Below, in pieces: positions 52,965 to 61,140 of a stretch of DNA of 64,000 nucleotides. The first letter of the stretch is position 1. Each line of letters starts with the position of its first letter. This DNA is from Candidatus Binatia bacterium (GTDB lineage: Bacteria; Desulfobacterota; Binatia; Bin18). The DNA lies in assembly GCA_022820725.1 (NCBI GenBank), contig JAJEFA010000012.1:171068-235067 (forward strand), given 5' to 3'. The position numbers were made by a program, and so were the translations under genes. The notes beneath the pieces were generated by a model, which was not told the origin of the DNA, made no database searches, and saw only the letters and a program-made list of their open reading frames with translations.

Positions 52965-52989
52965 TCGCTCCCGCTCCCACCGGGAGCGA
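52965..52989. other. Strong hairpin after the Moco-domain gene
   Basis: A 9-bp stem TCGCTCCCG/CGGGAGCGA with a CTCCCAC loop begins 2 bases after the stop codon. It has no T tract and could stabilise the mRNA 3' end. The repeat at 52997 follows directly. Confidence 0.5.
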
Positions 52990-52996
52990 GAAAACT

Positions 52997-53036
52997 CCCC
53001 TCCTTGGAGGGATGGCCCGAAGGGCCGGGGTGGGTT
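52997..53036. repeat. About 40-bp palindromic dispersed repeat, copy C
   Basis: CCCCTCCTTGGAGGGATGGC is followed by CCGAAGGGCCGGGGTGGGTT. Two hairpins are possible: CCTCC/GGAGG and GGCCC/GGGCC. The same element occurs twice near 59.1 kb. Confidence 0.75.
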
Positions 53037-53106
53037 TTCCTCGTCATCACCCAGCCCGTAAGAAAGCGGGCCGCGGGCAAGATGCCCACTCCCAGTGATG
53101 ATACGC

Positions 53107-54048
53107 CTAGCGCGTGAAATTCAGCTTCAGGCCCGGACGCGGCCAGTCCATGGCCACCAGCTTGCCCGTTCCCGACAGCGTGATATAGGCGGTTTTCAGA
53201 TCCGGTCCACCAAAACAGATATTGGTCACTACCGGGTCACCGGGCACGGGAACATGCTCGACCGACGAGCCGTCCGGTGCAAACACGGTAATCCCACCAT
53301 TTAAGATAGTCGCCACACACACGTTGCCGTTGGCCTCAACCGCTAAGGAGTCCAGCAGTTGATAGCCCGGCAAACCGGCCACCAGGACGCCACCACCCGG
53401 ACCGGCCAAGAGCGGACCACCCGCCCCTTCCACGCGTTCCAACTCGCCCGGACCGGTCACGTTCCAGCCCCACACCCGCGCTTCAAACGTCTGGGCCGCA
53501 TACAAGGTGGCATCGCCAGGGGCCAAGCCGATACCGTTCGGCCCCTGGATCGGATAGACGACTTCCTTAATGAGCGAACCGTCCGGCTTGGCGAAATAGA
53601 GGCCGCATACGTCGCGGTCACGATCCCGAATTTTGCCGAAGTCGCTGAACCACATGCCGCCTTGGGCATCGAACACAATATCGTTCGGGCCGCACAGCCT
53701 ATGGCCGTCACACTCGGTATAAATCGTTTCCGCCGCGCCAGTGTCCATATCGACCCGTTGGATATAGCCATTGGTATAGCTGTCGGGGATACCGTGCGGC
53801 ACGGTCAGCCCGCCGGCTTCCATCCATTCAAAGCCACCGTTATTACATACATAGATTTTGCCGTCCGGCCCGATTGCCGCGCCGTTCGGTCCGCCGCCAG
53901 TTTCGGCCACAACTTCCTTGGTCCCATCAGGCTTGACCCGCGTCAGCGTGCCGCGCTTGATCTCCGTCAGGATGACGCTGCCGTCATCCATGGCAATCGG
54001 GCCTTCGGGAAATTCCAGGCCGGAGGTTATTTCACGTATTTCTGCCAT
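53107..54048 (-). CDS. SMP-30/gluconolactonase-family protein
   Basis: 313 residues from the ATG at 54048, with GGGGAG 6 bases upstream; an extra 14 codons upstream are in frame. A six-bladed calcium-dependent propeller lactonase: EFPEGPIAMDDGSVILTE supplies the metal Glu, GGPNGAAIGPDGKIYVCNN the Asn, CGPNDIVFDAQGGMWFSD and GPNGIGLAPGDATLYAAQT the remaining ligands. These hydrolyse sugar or aromatic lactones. A long family-conserved loop GFEWMEAGGLTVPH is present. It is downstream of the fatty-acid hydroxylase/rhodanese gene on the same strand. Confidence 0.9.
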   Translation of the reverse strand: MAEIREITSGLEFPEGPIAMDDGSVILTEIKRGTLTRVKPDGTKEVVAETGGGPNGAAIGPDGKIYVCNNGGFEWMEAGGLTVPHGIPDSYTNGYIQRVDMDTGAAETIYTECDGHRLCGPNDIVFDAQGGMWFSDFGKIRDRDRDVCGLYFAKPDGSLIKEVVYPIQGPNGIGLAPGDATLYAAQTFEARVWGWNVTGPGELERVEGAGGPLLAGPGGGVLVAGLPGYQLLDSLAVEANGNVCVATILNGGITVFAPDGSSVEHVPVPGDPVVTNICFGGPDLKTAYITLSGTGKLVAMDWPRPGLKLNFTR

Positions 54049-54106
54049 ATATACTCCCCTTTCGTTTTTTCCTCCGGCTGTATGTAGCATGCTCCCATAG
54101 GGCGTG

Positions 54107-55237
54107 TCAGGTAGTGTCAGCTTTATGCGATACGGGCAGCCCTGCCCCTGCCCATCCGAGCATGCCGCCGGACAGAACCAGGAGGGAGGAGAAACCGTTT
54201 TGCCCTAACAAGTCCGCCGCTCTGACTGAGCGACGTTCTGTCTTTCACACAAGGACGACCGTTTGAGAGCGACAGGGAGCCAACTCGTTCATTCGTTTGT
54301 CTAAATCAGAGACCGGTATCAAGTGAGCCCCTTCGATATGACCAAGTTCGCCTGTAAATTCGTCCGGTTCTCGTACATCGAGTACATAGGGGGGAGCTTC
54401 TTCTACCAGCATTTCGCTGAGCTGAAGGGGGGAGATTTCTTTCCAGGTTTTCTCCAGGGGAATACGAGCCTGAAAGGGGAGGAGCAACAACTGCCCGAGG
54501 TGAAACGAATCTCGGTAGTATGACAATCCAATCTCAAGTCCCAGTTGTCCTAAAGCCGGCTCGGCCCGGTAGGTTCCGCACAGCCGATCCCACCATGGGA
54601 TAGAAAAGCCGAAGTTTGCATTGGTTTCCACCGCTCGTGTGGAGTGATGAATCCGGTGCATATCTGGCGTCACCAGGAACCAGCGTAGACGCCGGTCAAG
54701 CCGTTCGGGAAGACTGACATTGCTGTGGTTAAAAACAGACGTGGCGTTCAGGATGATCTCAAAGGCGACGGCGGCCCAAGCAGGTGCTCCCAGCGCAATA
54801 ATGACAACTGCTTTGTAGGAGAGAGAGAGAAAGACCTCGATGGGATGAAAACGGAGGCCAGTTGTGGCGTCGAATCCAAGATCAGCATGATGGACCTGAT
54901 GCACACGCCACATAAGAGGGAAGGCATGGAAGAGGCGGTGTTGGATGTAGAGCGCGAAGTCGAGGACAAGGATAGTGACCGGGACGGCGAACCAGAGAGG
55001 CGCTGACAGCCAATGCAGCAGTCCAATCTGTTGTTTTGCCGCAAAAGTGGCCGCCATATATGCCACGGCACCGACCAGAGCCCATACCAAAACCACATTG
55101 AGCAGAGTCAGCCCCAGGTTCGTGGGCCAGCGTTCTTGTCTACTTTGAGCAAGAATGCGGCGCGGGGAGATAAATTCCCAGGTTACCATTATGGAAAAGA
55201 CTGCGAGAAAGGGCCAAAAGCGAATCCACATTTCCAT
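54107..55237 (-). CDS. Membrane fatty-acid-hydroxylase/sterol-desaturase-like enzyme fused to a selenocysteine rhodanese
   Basis: 376 residues if the in-frame TGA at 54247..54245 is read as selenocysteine at position 331; without it the protein stops at 330. Residues 1-250 are a membrane di-iron hydroxylase with the eight-histidine motif: HRLFH (100-104), HQVHH (113-117), HRIHH (194-198) and His171 in NHSN. Residues 270-376 are a rhodanese: VLDVREPDEFTGELGHIEGA, IPVSDLDKRM, TVVLV, then Sec331 and KTERRSVRAADLL, GFSSLLVLSGGMLGWAGAGL. The UGA sits precisely at the catalytic cysteine of the active-site loop and the following 45 codons continue the rhodanese fold. A SECIS-type hairpin follows the UGA. 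ATG at 55237 with GGGGAG. Membrane lipid hydroxylation plus thiol or selenol sulfur transfer is inferred. Confidence 0.82.
54215..54235 (-). promoter_or_regulatory. Candidate bacterial SECIS hairpin in the rhodanese gene
   Basis: 8-bp stem CGTCGCTC/GAGCGGCG (one G-U pair) with loop AGTCA; the loop begins 18 bases after the UGA and has G in position two. This fits the bacterial SECIS consensus as recalled. Confidence 0.6.
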
Positions 55238-55720
55238 AACGGATGCTCCCCTATGGGATATCTTTAGGGTTAGTGTCCGAAGACCAGAAAGCCTAGCACG
55301 AAGAAACCATGCCTACGCTCCAAACTCAACACACCGATGCCACGACCGCGCTGAAAGTCCTCATTGAACGGATGGATTCCTACCCCTACCCGTTTCCGTC
55401 CGCGCTTGGCCTGGCCGCACGATAGAATGTAAGACTGCCATGCACTGTCGCCATTGATCCCTGAATGGTCACCTCGGCAAATCCACCCTGTCGAAAGAGA
55501 CGCACTGCTACACGAGGCGGGAGACGCTACCGTCTTCCTTCGATATCTGACGGAAGGCAAAAAGGACGGACGAATGGTGCGATTCGATGTTTTGGAATCC
55601 ATCGCCTGGTCCACACTCAAGGTAATCCAAAACGATGGAACCGTGCGCATACCGGCGATATGATGTTGCAGCCCCGCAGGTCGGATTACCGAGGCGCAAC
55701 TTTCCTTCCCCGGTCACGGC
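55238..55720. other. Intergenic region with possible gene debris
   Basis: About 480 bases between the hydroxylase gene start and the toxin gene. A plus-strand frame from 55309 gives MPTLQTQHTDATTALKVL and stops after 38 codons; a second plus-strand frame (about 55433..55663) reads ERDALLHEAGDATVF and MVRFDVLESIAWSTLKVI before a stop. Neither has a convincing family or Shine-Dalgarno, so they could be remnants of one disrupted gene. Confidence 0.35.
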
Positions 55721-56017
55721 TTATCGTATCCGTGACGCTCTCTCCAAGCGGCGGGCCGTATCCTGATAGATACTCGTCCGTGGGCCTATGGCGCTCACTT
55801 CGAGAACCGTTCGGGTTGTCCGGTAAATAATCCGAACGCGCCCAACCCGGAAACTCCACCACCCGGCGAGTTCACGCCGTAACGGCTTTCCTGCTGATGG
55901 ATGCACCCGAAGGGTGTCTAAAGCTGCCCGAATACGTTGCTTAAATGCCGGATGCATGGCCCGAATGGCCGCTTGGACTTCGCGTGGGAGTCGGACCCGG
56001 CACATGCTAAGACTCAT
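55721..56017 (-). CDS. RelE/ParE-family toxin
   Basis: 98 residues; RelE/ParE superfamily toxin of a type II toxin-antitoxin pair. Pattern: MCRVRLPREVQAAIRAMHPAF, LRVHPSAGKPLRRELAGWWSFRVGRVRIIYR with the conserved Arg/Tyr face, and VLEVSAIGPRTSIYQDT. The start overlaps the antitoxin gene by 11 bases. RelE-type members cleave mRNA on the ribosome; ParE types poison gyrase; which applies is unresolved. Confidence 0.87.
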   Translation of the reverse strand: MSLSMCRVRLPREVQAAIRAMHPAFKQRIRAALDTLRVHPSAGKPLRRELAGWWSFRVGRVRIIYRTTRTVLEVSAIGPRTSIYQDTARRLERASRIR

Positions 56018-56285
56018 CAGAAAAGAGCTGGTCGAGTTCGGTATCCGTCAACGGCTTGCCGCGGTCCTGTCTAAGCTGCTGCATTCCGGTGTGGATCTCT
56101 TTGACTAACTCTTGGTCCGACAGAACAGCGAGGGTCTCCTGCCAGCTCTCAAACTCCTCGTAGCTCACAAGGACAGCGGTCGCCTGACCATTTTTGGTGA
56201 TCGTAACCTCCTCGTCGGTAGCCGCAATGTCGGCCACGAGTTGACTCAGCTTTGCCTTGACTTCAGCTAACGGCAGGATACGCAT
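56007..56285 (-). CDS. Phd/YefM-family antitoxin
   Basis: 92 residues. N-terminal DNA-binding fold of Phd/YefM (RILPLAEVKAKLSQLVADI, EEVTITKNGQATAVLVSYEEFESW) and a C-terminal acidic tail that would neutralise the toxin (DTELDQLFSDES). The antitoxin precedes and overlaps the RelE/ParE gene, the standard TA order with autoregulation of the shared promoter. Confidence 0.9.
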   Translation of the reverse strand: MRILPLAEVKAKLSQLVADIAATDEEVTITKNGQATAVLVSYEEFESWQETLAVLSDQELVKEIHTGMQQLRQDRGKPLTDTELDQLFSDES

Positions 56286-56380
56286 ACAGACCTCCAGTGG
56301 TCCGAATTCAGACTACTTTAGCTCAGGACCGGCAGGTTCACAATTAAGACGAAAGGAGGACACAGAGGAAAGGCCGACTC

Positions 56381-57190
56381 TCACGCCTTCTGAGCGACCA
56401 GCCACGCCTGAGCTGCCGCTGCAATGAGCCGCAGGGCGTCGGGACTGCCGGCTCCTTCACCTTTTTCAAAATCGCCCTCGACCTGGCCCATCTGATTGGT
56501 GACATGGGCAAAACATACGACCGCCTTGTCTCGCGCCTGAGCAAAGGCGTACAGGGCGGCGGCCTCCATTTCGACGGCGAGGATCCCACGCTGTTCCGCG
56601 TGCCGAATCGCTTCTTGCGTTTCTCGAAACGGGGCGTCAGTTGTCCAGGTTGCCCCACGATAGACCGGTGGATTCCCGCCTGAGAGGACACGGGTAAACA
56701 ACTCCAACAGGTCCGGCTTCAAGCATGAAAAGTCAGACGGCGGCAGATAATGATAGCTCGTGCCTTCGTCGCGCAGAGCTTTTTCGACCAGGATAAAAAA
56801 CGGCGGCTCTTCTTTGTGGACAATCTGCCCGGAGGATGTGACGTGGATGAGCAACTGACAGCCGGAGGCAAATAATTCCTCGGCTACCAAAACGGCAAAC
56901 GGCGCACCCACCACATGCCGGATAATACCGATCTCAATCCCGTTGAGCGTGAACCGATATAAGGTCGTGTGGTAACAGGCCCAGGTGTCGTGTTCGTGCG
57001 CCCCGCCACGGTCCAGCAGGCTGGCAACGATATCCCCGTCCGGGTCCAGCACGCAGATACTCGGCACCTGGCCTTCTGGCAGGCCCATTTGACGCCGCGC
57101 TTCGCGCAACAGGTTTTCCGGGACAAATTGTGATGGCCGGTCGTAGGCTTTGTGTTGGAGAACTGGAGGAGATGGGCGGGGGTCGGCCAT
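56381..57190 (-). CDS. Nucleoside phosphorylase-family protein
   Basis: 269 residues from the ATG at 57190; the open frame extends further upstream into metW but the family begins near this methionine. Phosphorylase fold: GIEIGIIRHVVGAPFAVLVAEEL, GCQLLIHVTSSGQI, and VEMEAAALYAFAQ, the nucleoside-binding Met-Glu segment of uridine phosphorylase-type enzymes. The gene follows metXW by 30 bases, so a role near S-adenosylhomocysteine or methylthioadenosine salvage is possible, but substrate is not determined. No convincing Shine-Dalgarno was found. Confidence 0.8.
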   Translation of the reverse strand: MADPRPSPPVLQHKAYDRPSQFVPENLLREARRQMGLPEGQVPSICVLDPDGDIVASLLDRGGAHEHDTWACYHTTLYRFTLNGIEIGIIRHVVGAPFAVLVAEELFASGCQLLIHVTSSGQIVHKEEPPFFILVEKALRDEGTSYHYLPPSDFSCLKPDLLELFTRVLSGGNPPVYRGATWTTDAPFRETQEAIRHAEQRGILAVEMEAAALYAFAQARDKAVVCFAHVTNQMGQVEGDFEKGEGAGSPDALRLIAAAAQAWLVAQKA

Positions 57191-57219
57191 AAGCGCGCTG
57201 GAAAACGTCACCCAGCGCT

Positions 57220-57873
57220 CTAAAAGCGCTGCAACGCAAAGACCGCAGTTGTGGCGCGTAAGTTTTTGTAGCGTGGACTCTTCAAACGCCGGCTCCGGGA
57301 CAAATAAATCTCTTCCAGTACGCCAAAACCCAAATGGTGACAAAAGTCACAAAAGTCAGCCACAGTAAACGCTTGCCAGCGCGGTGCTTCGTACCAGCGT
57401 TCGGCCAGATCAAAGACCTGCGGCATGCGGCCGGCAACGAGCATTTCGATCCGACAGCGCCAAAAACCCCAGTTCGGAAAGCTGACAATCGCGCGGCTGC
57501 CAACCCGGAGCATCTCGCTCAGGATCATGGCTGGATCATTCAAAAAGGGCAGGGTCTGACTCAAAATCACCGAGTCAAAACTCGCGTCCGGGTAATCGGC
57601 CAGTCCCTCTTCCAGATTTCCCTGGCGCACGCTCAGCCCACGCCGGACACAGGCGAGCATGCCCTCTTCGCTGCGTTCCACGCCGCGTCCCGTCACCTGC
57701 TTGCTACGCACCAGGTATTCGAGAAGAGCCCCGTCCCCACAGCCCAGGTCCAAAACCCGCGACCCAGCCGGCACCATGTCAGCAATAGCGAGGAGGTCTG
57801 ACCGCAGCAAGACCGGACTCCCGCTCGATACGACCGGCCGCGGCGGCGCAGACTGTTCAGCCTCACCACTCAT
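57220..57873 (-). CDS. metW: Methionine biosynthesis protein MetW
   Basis: 217 residues. SAM-dependent methyltransferase-fold protein required with MetX in the acetylhomoserine route. SAM site VLDLGCGDGALLEYL, then DSVILSQTLPFLNDPAMIL and the diagnostic SFPNWGFWRCRIEMLVAGRMP; the end FCHHLGFGVLEEIYL is also MetW-like. Its ATG overlaps the metX TGA (ATGA), the usual metX-metW arrangement. Confidence 0.93.
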   Translation of the reverse strand: MSGEAEQSAPPRPVVSSGSPVLLRSDLLAIADMVPAGSRVLDLGCGDGALLEYLVRSKQVTGRGVERSEEGMLACVRRGLSVRQGNLEEGLADYPDASFDSVILSQTLPFLNDPAMILSEMLRVGSRAIVSFPNWGFWRCRIEMLVAGRMPQVFDLAERWYEAPRWQAFTVADFCDFCHHLGFGVLEEIYLSRSRRLKSPRYKNLRATTAVFALQRF

Positions 57874-59084
57874 GCCGCGGCCTCGGTCTTGGTCTGCTCC
57901 TTTGATGAGGCGGCTGGCGAGAAACCGGGCGGGAGAGCCACCCGCTCCGATTGGACCAAGCGCTCCAGAAAGCCGCTAAGCAGCTTGGTCATGGTTTCGA
58001 CCTCAAGCAGGAACGCATCATGTCCCCACGAGCTTTGGACATCCAAATAAGTCACGTCCGCACCGGCTGCGGTGAGCGCGCTGACCAACTCTTTGCTGTG
58101 GTAGCTCGGGTAGAGCCAATCGCTGGTAAAGCTCAGCACCAGGTAGTGCAGTTCGGCCGAGTTGGCAAAGGCGGCCGCCACCGATCCAGTTTCTGCGCTC
58201 AGATCAAAATAGTCCATCGCCTTGGTCACATACAGATAGCTGTTGGCGTCAAACCGGCGCGTAAAATTGTGGCCTTTGTATTTGAGGTAGCTCTCGACCT
58301 GGAACTCGGAACGAAACTCATAGCCGTACCGAACCTGGTCCTGGAGCCGCCGTCCGAACTTCTGCTGCATGGACTCTTCGCTCAAATAGGTAATATGGCC
58401 AACCATGCGGGCGACCGCTAAGCCGGCATCGGGTTTGAGGTCAGCGTCGTAATAGTCACCATTATTCCAGGCCGGGTCGGCATAAATCGCCTGCCGTCCT
58501 ACTTCGCTCAGGGCGATCAGCATGGGGCTATGATGGGCGGTGGTCGCAATGGGAATGGCAGCCTTGAGCCGGTGCGGATAATGTACTGCCCACTCAAGCG
58601 CCTGCATGCCACCCATTGAGCCCCCGGCCACACACAGCAAGGTGTCTATACCCAGATGGTCGATGAGCCGGACCTGGGCACGCACCATGTCCCCAATGGT
58701 TACGACCGGAAAACGCATACCGTACGGTTTGCCGGTCGCCGGCTCGGGAGATGCCGGTCCGGTCGAGCCGTAGCAGCCGCCCAGGACATTACTGCAAATA
58801 ATAAAGAATTTATTGGTATCAAAGGCCTTGCCCGGTCCGATGCAGTCGTCCCACCAGCCGGTTTTGGACTCATCCGGCTGGTGGTAGCCAGCCGCATGCG
58901 CGCTGCCGCTCAGGGCGTGCGTAATAAGAATGGCATTGGTCCGGTCGGCGTTGAGTTGGCCGTAGGTTTCATACGCCACGGTCACCGGACCAAGAGTCGC
59001 CCCGCTGTCCAACTGAAAGGGCTCTTCCTCAGCAAAAGTCAGTTGCTGGGGCTGAACGAGCCCGACTGAGCCATTCGTACTCAT
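57870..59084 (-). CDS. metX: Homoserine O-acetyltransferase
   Basis: 404 residues. Alpha/beta hydrolase acyltransferase making O-acetyl- or O-succinylhomoserine. N-terminal LDSGATLGPVTVAYETYG, GGCYGSTGPASP, nucleophile elbow VAGGSMGGMQALEW, and the histidine of the triad in SSWGHDAFLLE. The Asp is in FTSDWLYP. The acetyl versus succinyl specificity cannot be fixed by eye, since many MetX proteins are succinyl-specific. Followed by metW with ATGA overlap; metY lies 144 bases upstream across repeats. Confidence 0.94.
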   Translation of the reverse strand: MSTNGSVGLVQPQQLTFAEEEPFQLDSGATLGPVTVAYETYGQLNADRTNAILITHALSGSAHAAGYHQPDESKTGWWDDCIGPGKAFDTNKFFIICSNVLGGCYGSTGPASPEPATGKPYGMRFPVVTIGDMVRAQVRLIDHLGIDTLLCVAGGSMGGMQALEWAVHYPHRLKAAIPIATTAHHSPMLIALSEVGRQAIYADPAWNNGDYYDADLKPDAGLAVARMVGHITYLSEESMQQKFGRRLQDQVRYGYEFRSEFQVESYLKYKGHNFTRRFDANSYLYVTKAMDYFDLSAETGSVAAAFANSAELHYLVLSFTSDWLYPSYHSKELVSALTAAGADVTYLDVQSSWGHDAFLLEVETMTKLLSGFLERLVQSERVALPPGFSPAASSKEQTKTEAAA

Positions 59085-59106
59085 GCTCTATTCCGTTACT
59101 CCTCAG

Positions 59107-59146
59107 AACCCACCCCGCTGCTTCGCAGCACCCCTCCCAAGAGGGG
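59107..59146. repeat. About 40-bp palindromic dispersed repeat, copy A (inverted)
   Basis: Begins AACCCACCCCGCTGCTTCGC and ends CCCAAGAGGGG. It is the reverse-oriented form of copy B, so A and B face each other across 13 bases and can form a large hairpin between metX and metY. Confidence 0.7.
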
Positions 59147-59159
59147 ATTATTTTCCTTT

Positions 59160-59197
59160 CCCCTCCTCGGAGGGGTGGCCAAAGGCCGGGGTAGGTT
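59160..59197. repeat. About 40-bp palindromic dispersed repeat, copy B
   Basis: Begins CCCCTCCTCGGAGGGGTGGC and ends GCCGGGGTAGGTT. It matches copy C at 52997 in orientation and length and pairs with copy A as an inverted repeat. Confidence 0.75.
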
Positions 59198-59228
59198 CCG
59201 CATTGAAACGCATTCCGCCTCGGCCAGC

Positions 59229-60527
59229 TTACCCGGAGGCCGCGTGCAGGGCCTGTTCCAGGTCCCAGATGATATCGTCAATATCTTCCAAGCCAACACT
59301 CAGGCGGACAAAATCGACTGTTGCACCAGCACTGATCAACTCGTCTTCGTTGAGCTGGCTGTGGGTCGTACTGGCCGGATGAATCGCCAGACTCTTGGCA
59401 TCACCGACATTGGCCACATGGCTGTGCAGCTTGAGACTATTAATAAACTTCTCACCCGCGGCTCGGCCGCCCTTGATCTGGAATCCCATGATCGAGCCGG
59501 GTCCGAGCGGCAAGTATTTCTTGGCCTTTTCATGGTCCGGACTGTTGCCCAGTCCGGGAAAGGCGACAGAATTCACACCGGCATGGCTCTCCAGAAACTC
59601 GGCGACCTGCTGGGCATTGGCGACGTGGCGTTCCATCCGTAAGCTCAGCGTCTCGATCCCAAGCAAGGTCGTAAAGCTGTCAAACGGTGCTTGGCAGCCG
59701 CCCACATCGCGCAGGATTTGCACCCGCGATTTGAGGATCATGGCCGGCGCTCCGAGGTTGGCGTATACCAGGCCGTGATACGATGGGTCCGGTTCGGTAA
59801 AATTCGGAAAGCGTCCGCTGGTCCAATCGAAATTGCCGCCATCCACAATCATGCCGCCGATGGCAGTGCCGTGGCCACTCAGAAACTTGGTCGTGCTATG
59901 GGTCACAATATGCGCGCCCCACTCAAACGGCCGACACAGGTACGGCGTGGCGAACGTGTTGTCGATCATCACCGGAATATGGTGGGCCTGGGAAATGGCC
60001 GACACTTCATCAAAGGGAAAGACCGTAATATCCGGGTTGCCCAGGGTCTCACCATAGATAATTTTGGTGTTGGGCTGGATGGCCTTTTCAAATTCTTCCG
60101 GCTTGGTCGGGTCCACAAAAGTCGAGGTAATGCCCATGCGTGGAAAAGTATGGGCGAACTGATTAAACGTACCGCCGTACAGCCGACTGCTGGTCACAAT
60201 ATGGTCACCCTGGCCGCACAGCGCCATGATGGCCATCATCTGCGCGGCGTGGCCGCTGCTGGCCGCTAACGCCCCCGCCCCGCCCTCAAGGGCGGCGACC
60301 CGTTGCTCCAGCACATCATTGGTCGGGTTCATGATGCGCGTATAGATATTGCCGGGTTCGCTCAGCGCGAACAGATTGGCCGCATGCTCGGTATTCTTAA
60401 ACTGATAACTCGTAGTGTGGTAAATCGGAACGGCTCGGCTGCCCGTCGTTGGGTCGGGGTTTTGGCCCGCGTGTAACTGACGCGTATTAAAGCCGTAGTT
60501 GCGTTCGTTGGTATCGTCTGCGCCCAT
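59229..60527 (-). CDS. metY: O-acetylhomoserine sulfhydrylase (aminocarboxypropyltransferase)
   Basis: 432 residues; GAGGAG 6 bases before the ATG. PLP enzyme of the Cys/Met metabolism family converting O-acetylhomoserine and sulfide to homocysteine. Signatures: FNTRQLHAGQNPDP, YTRIMNPTNDVLEQR, the PLP-lysine segment THSTTKFLSGHGTAIGG, and SVGLEDIDDIIWDLEQAL at the end. The length of about 430 is that of MetY rather than MetB/MetC. Next to metX and metW this gives direct sulfhydrylation to homocysteine. Confidence 0.94.
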   Translation of the reverse strand: MGADDTNERNYGFNTRQLHAGQNPDPTTGSRAVPIYHTTSYQFKNTEHAANLFALSEPGNIYTRIMNPTNDVLEQRVAALEGGAGALAASSGHAAQMMAIMALCGQGDHIVTSSRLYGGTFNQFAHTFPRMGITSTFVDPTKPEEFEKAIQPNTKIIYGETLGNPDITVFPFDEVSAISQAHHIPVMIDNTFATPYLCRPFEWGAHIVTHSTTKFLSGHGTAIGGMIVDGGNFDWTSGRFPNFTEPDPSYHGLVYANLGAPAMILKSRVQILRDVGGCQAPFDSFTTLLGIETLSLRMERHVANAQQVAEFLESHAGVNSVAFPGLGNSPDHEKAKKYLPLGPGSIMGFQIKGGRAAGEKFINSLKLHSHVANVGDAKSLAIHPASTTHSQLNEDELISAGATVDFVRLSVGLEDIDDIIWDLEQALHAASG

Positions 60528-60725
60528 GCGATTCTCCTCTTCCTTTCATGGCTCATACAGTCTTAGCCGATTCCGGCGCCTAGGGCTATAACACGGCTTC
60601 CTCCTCTCCTAGTCCTCTCTTGAGATGGGAGGATGTCCGCTCGGTCGAGCGTTGTTGTCCCAGTCAGCGTCTCTGGCTATGATGTTCACGCTCGACAAAG
60701 CAAGAACGACAAAGGAGTACACGTT

Positions 60726-61088
60726 ATGGCAGGACAATTCTGTGTTTCACTGACTCACTCAAAGGATAATACCGACAAGGCAACCGTCGCCTTTGTGATT
60801 GCCAATGCCGCGGTGGGCTCAGACCAGGACACCCTGGTCTTCTTGAGCACCGAGGGCGTGCGTCTGGCCGTCAACGGCTATGCCGACGATATTCATGAGG
60901 ACGGCTTTGCTCCGCTCAAAGAACTGATGACCAATTTTGCCGAAGTCGGCGGTACGATTTACGTGTGCTCGCCCTGCTTTAAGAAGCGCGGCCTGGATGA
61001 GAACAATCTTGTGCCGGGGGCCAAGATTGTTGGTGGTGCCAAGCTGGTCGAGTTCCTGGCCGGTGGGACGCCGAGCGTGTCGTATTAG
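60726..61088 (+). CDS. DsrE-family sulfur-handling protein
   Basis: 120 residues from the ATG at 60726 (AAGGAG 9 bases upstream). DsrE/DsrF-like fold: FCVSLTHSKDNTDKATVAFV, TLVFLSTEGVRLAVNGYADD, and the cysteine-bearing YVCSPCFKKRGLDENNLVPG, where the conserved Cys of DsrE-type carriers lies in a C-x2-C. DsrE proteins bind persulfide or shuttle sulfur with TusA-type partners. The next gene encodes a TusA-like domain fused to MetE, 52 bases downstream, which supports a relay between them. Confidence 0.82.
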   Translation: MAGQFCVSLTHSKDNTDKATVAFVIANAAVGSDQDTLVFLSTEGVRLAVNGYADDIHEDGFAPLKELMTNFAEVGGTIYVCSPCFKKRGLDENNLVPGAKIVGGAKLVEFLAGGTPSVSY

Positions 61089-61140
61089 GGCATACCCGTA
61101 CCCCAGCCTCCTCCCCGAGGGTAACGCAGCAGGGGAATAC

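Noticed and set aside
52960..52989. Third possible selenocysteine UGA with hairpin, at the end of the Moco-domain gene
   Set aside because: The hairpin is close to the TGA, but downstream codons are repeat DNA (copy C) with no conserved protein, so TGA is a normal stop.
60528..60725. SAM or SAH riboswitch in the metY/DsrE divergent region
   Set aside because: A CTCAAGAGAGGA stretch recalls SAM-I leaders, but the required GGCAAC and other conserved core positions are missing.
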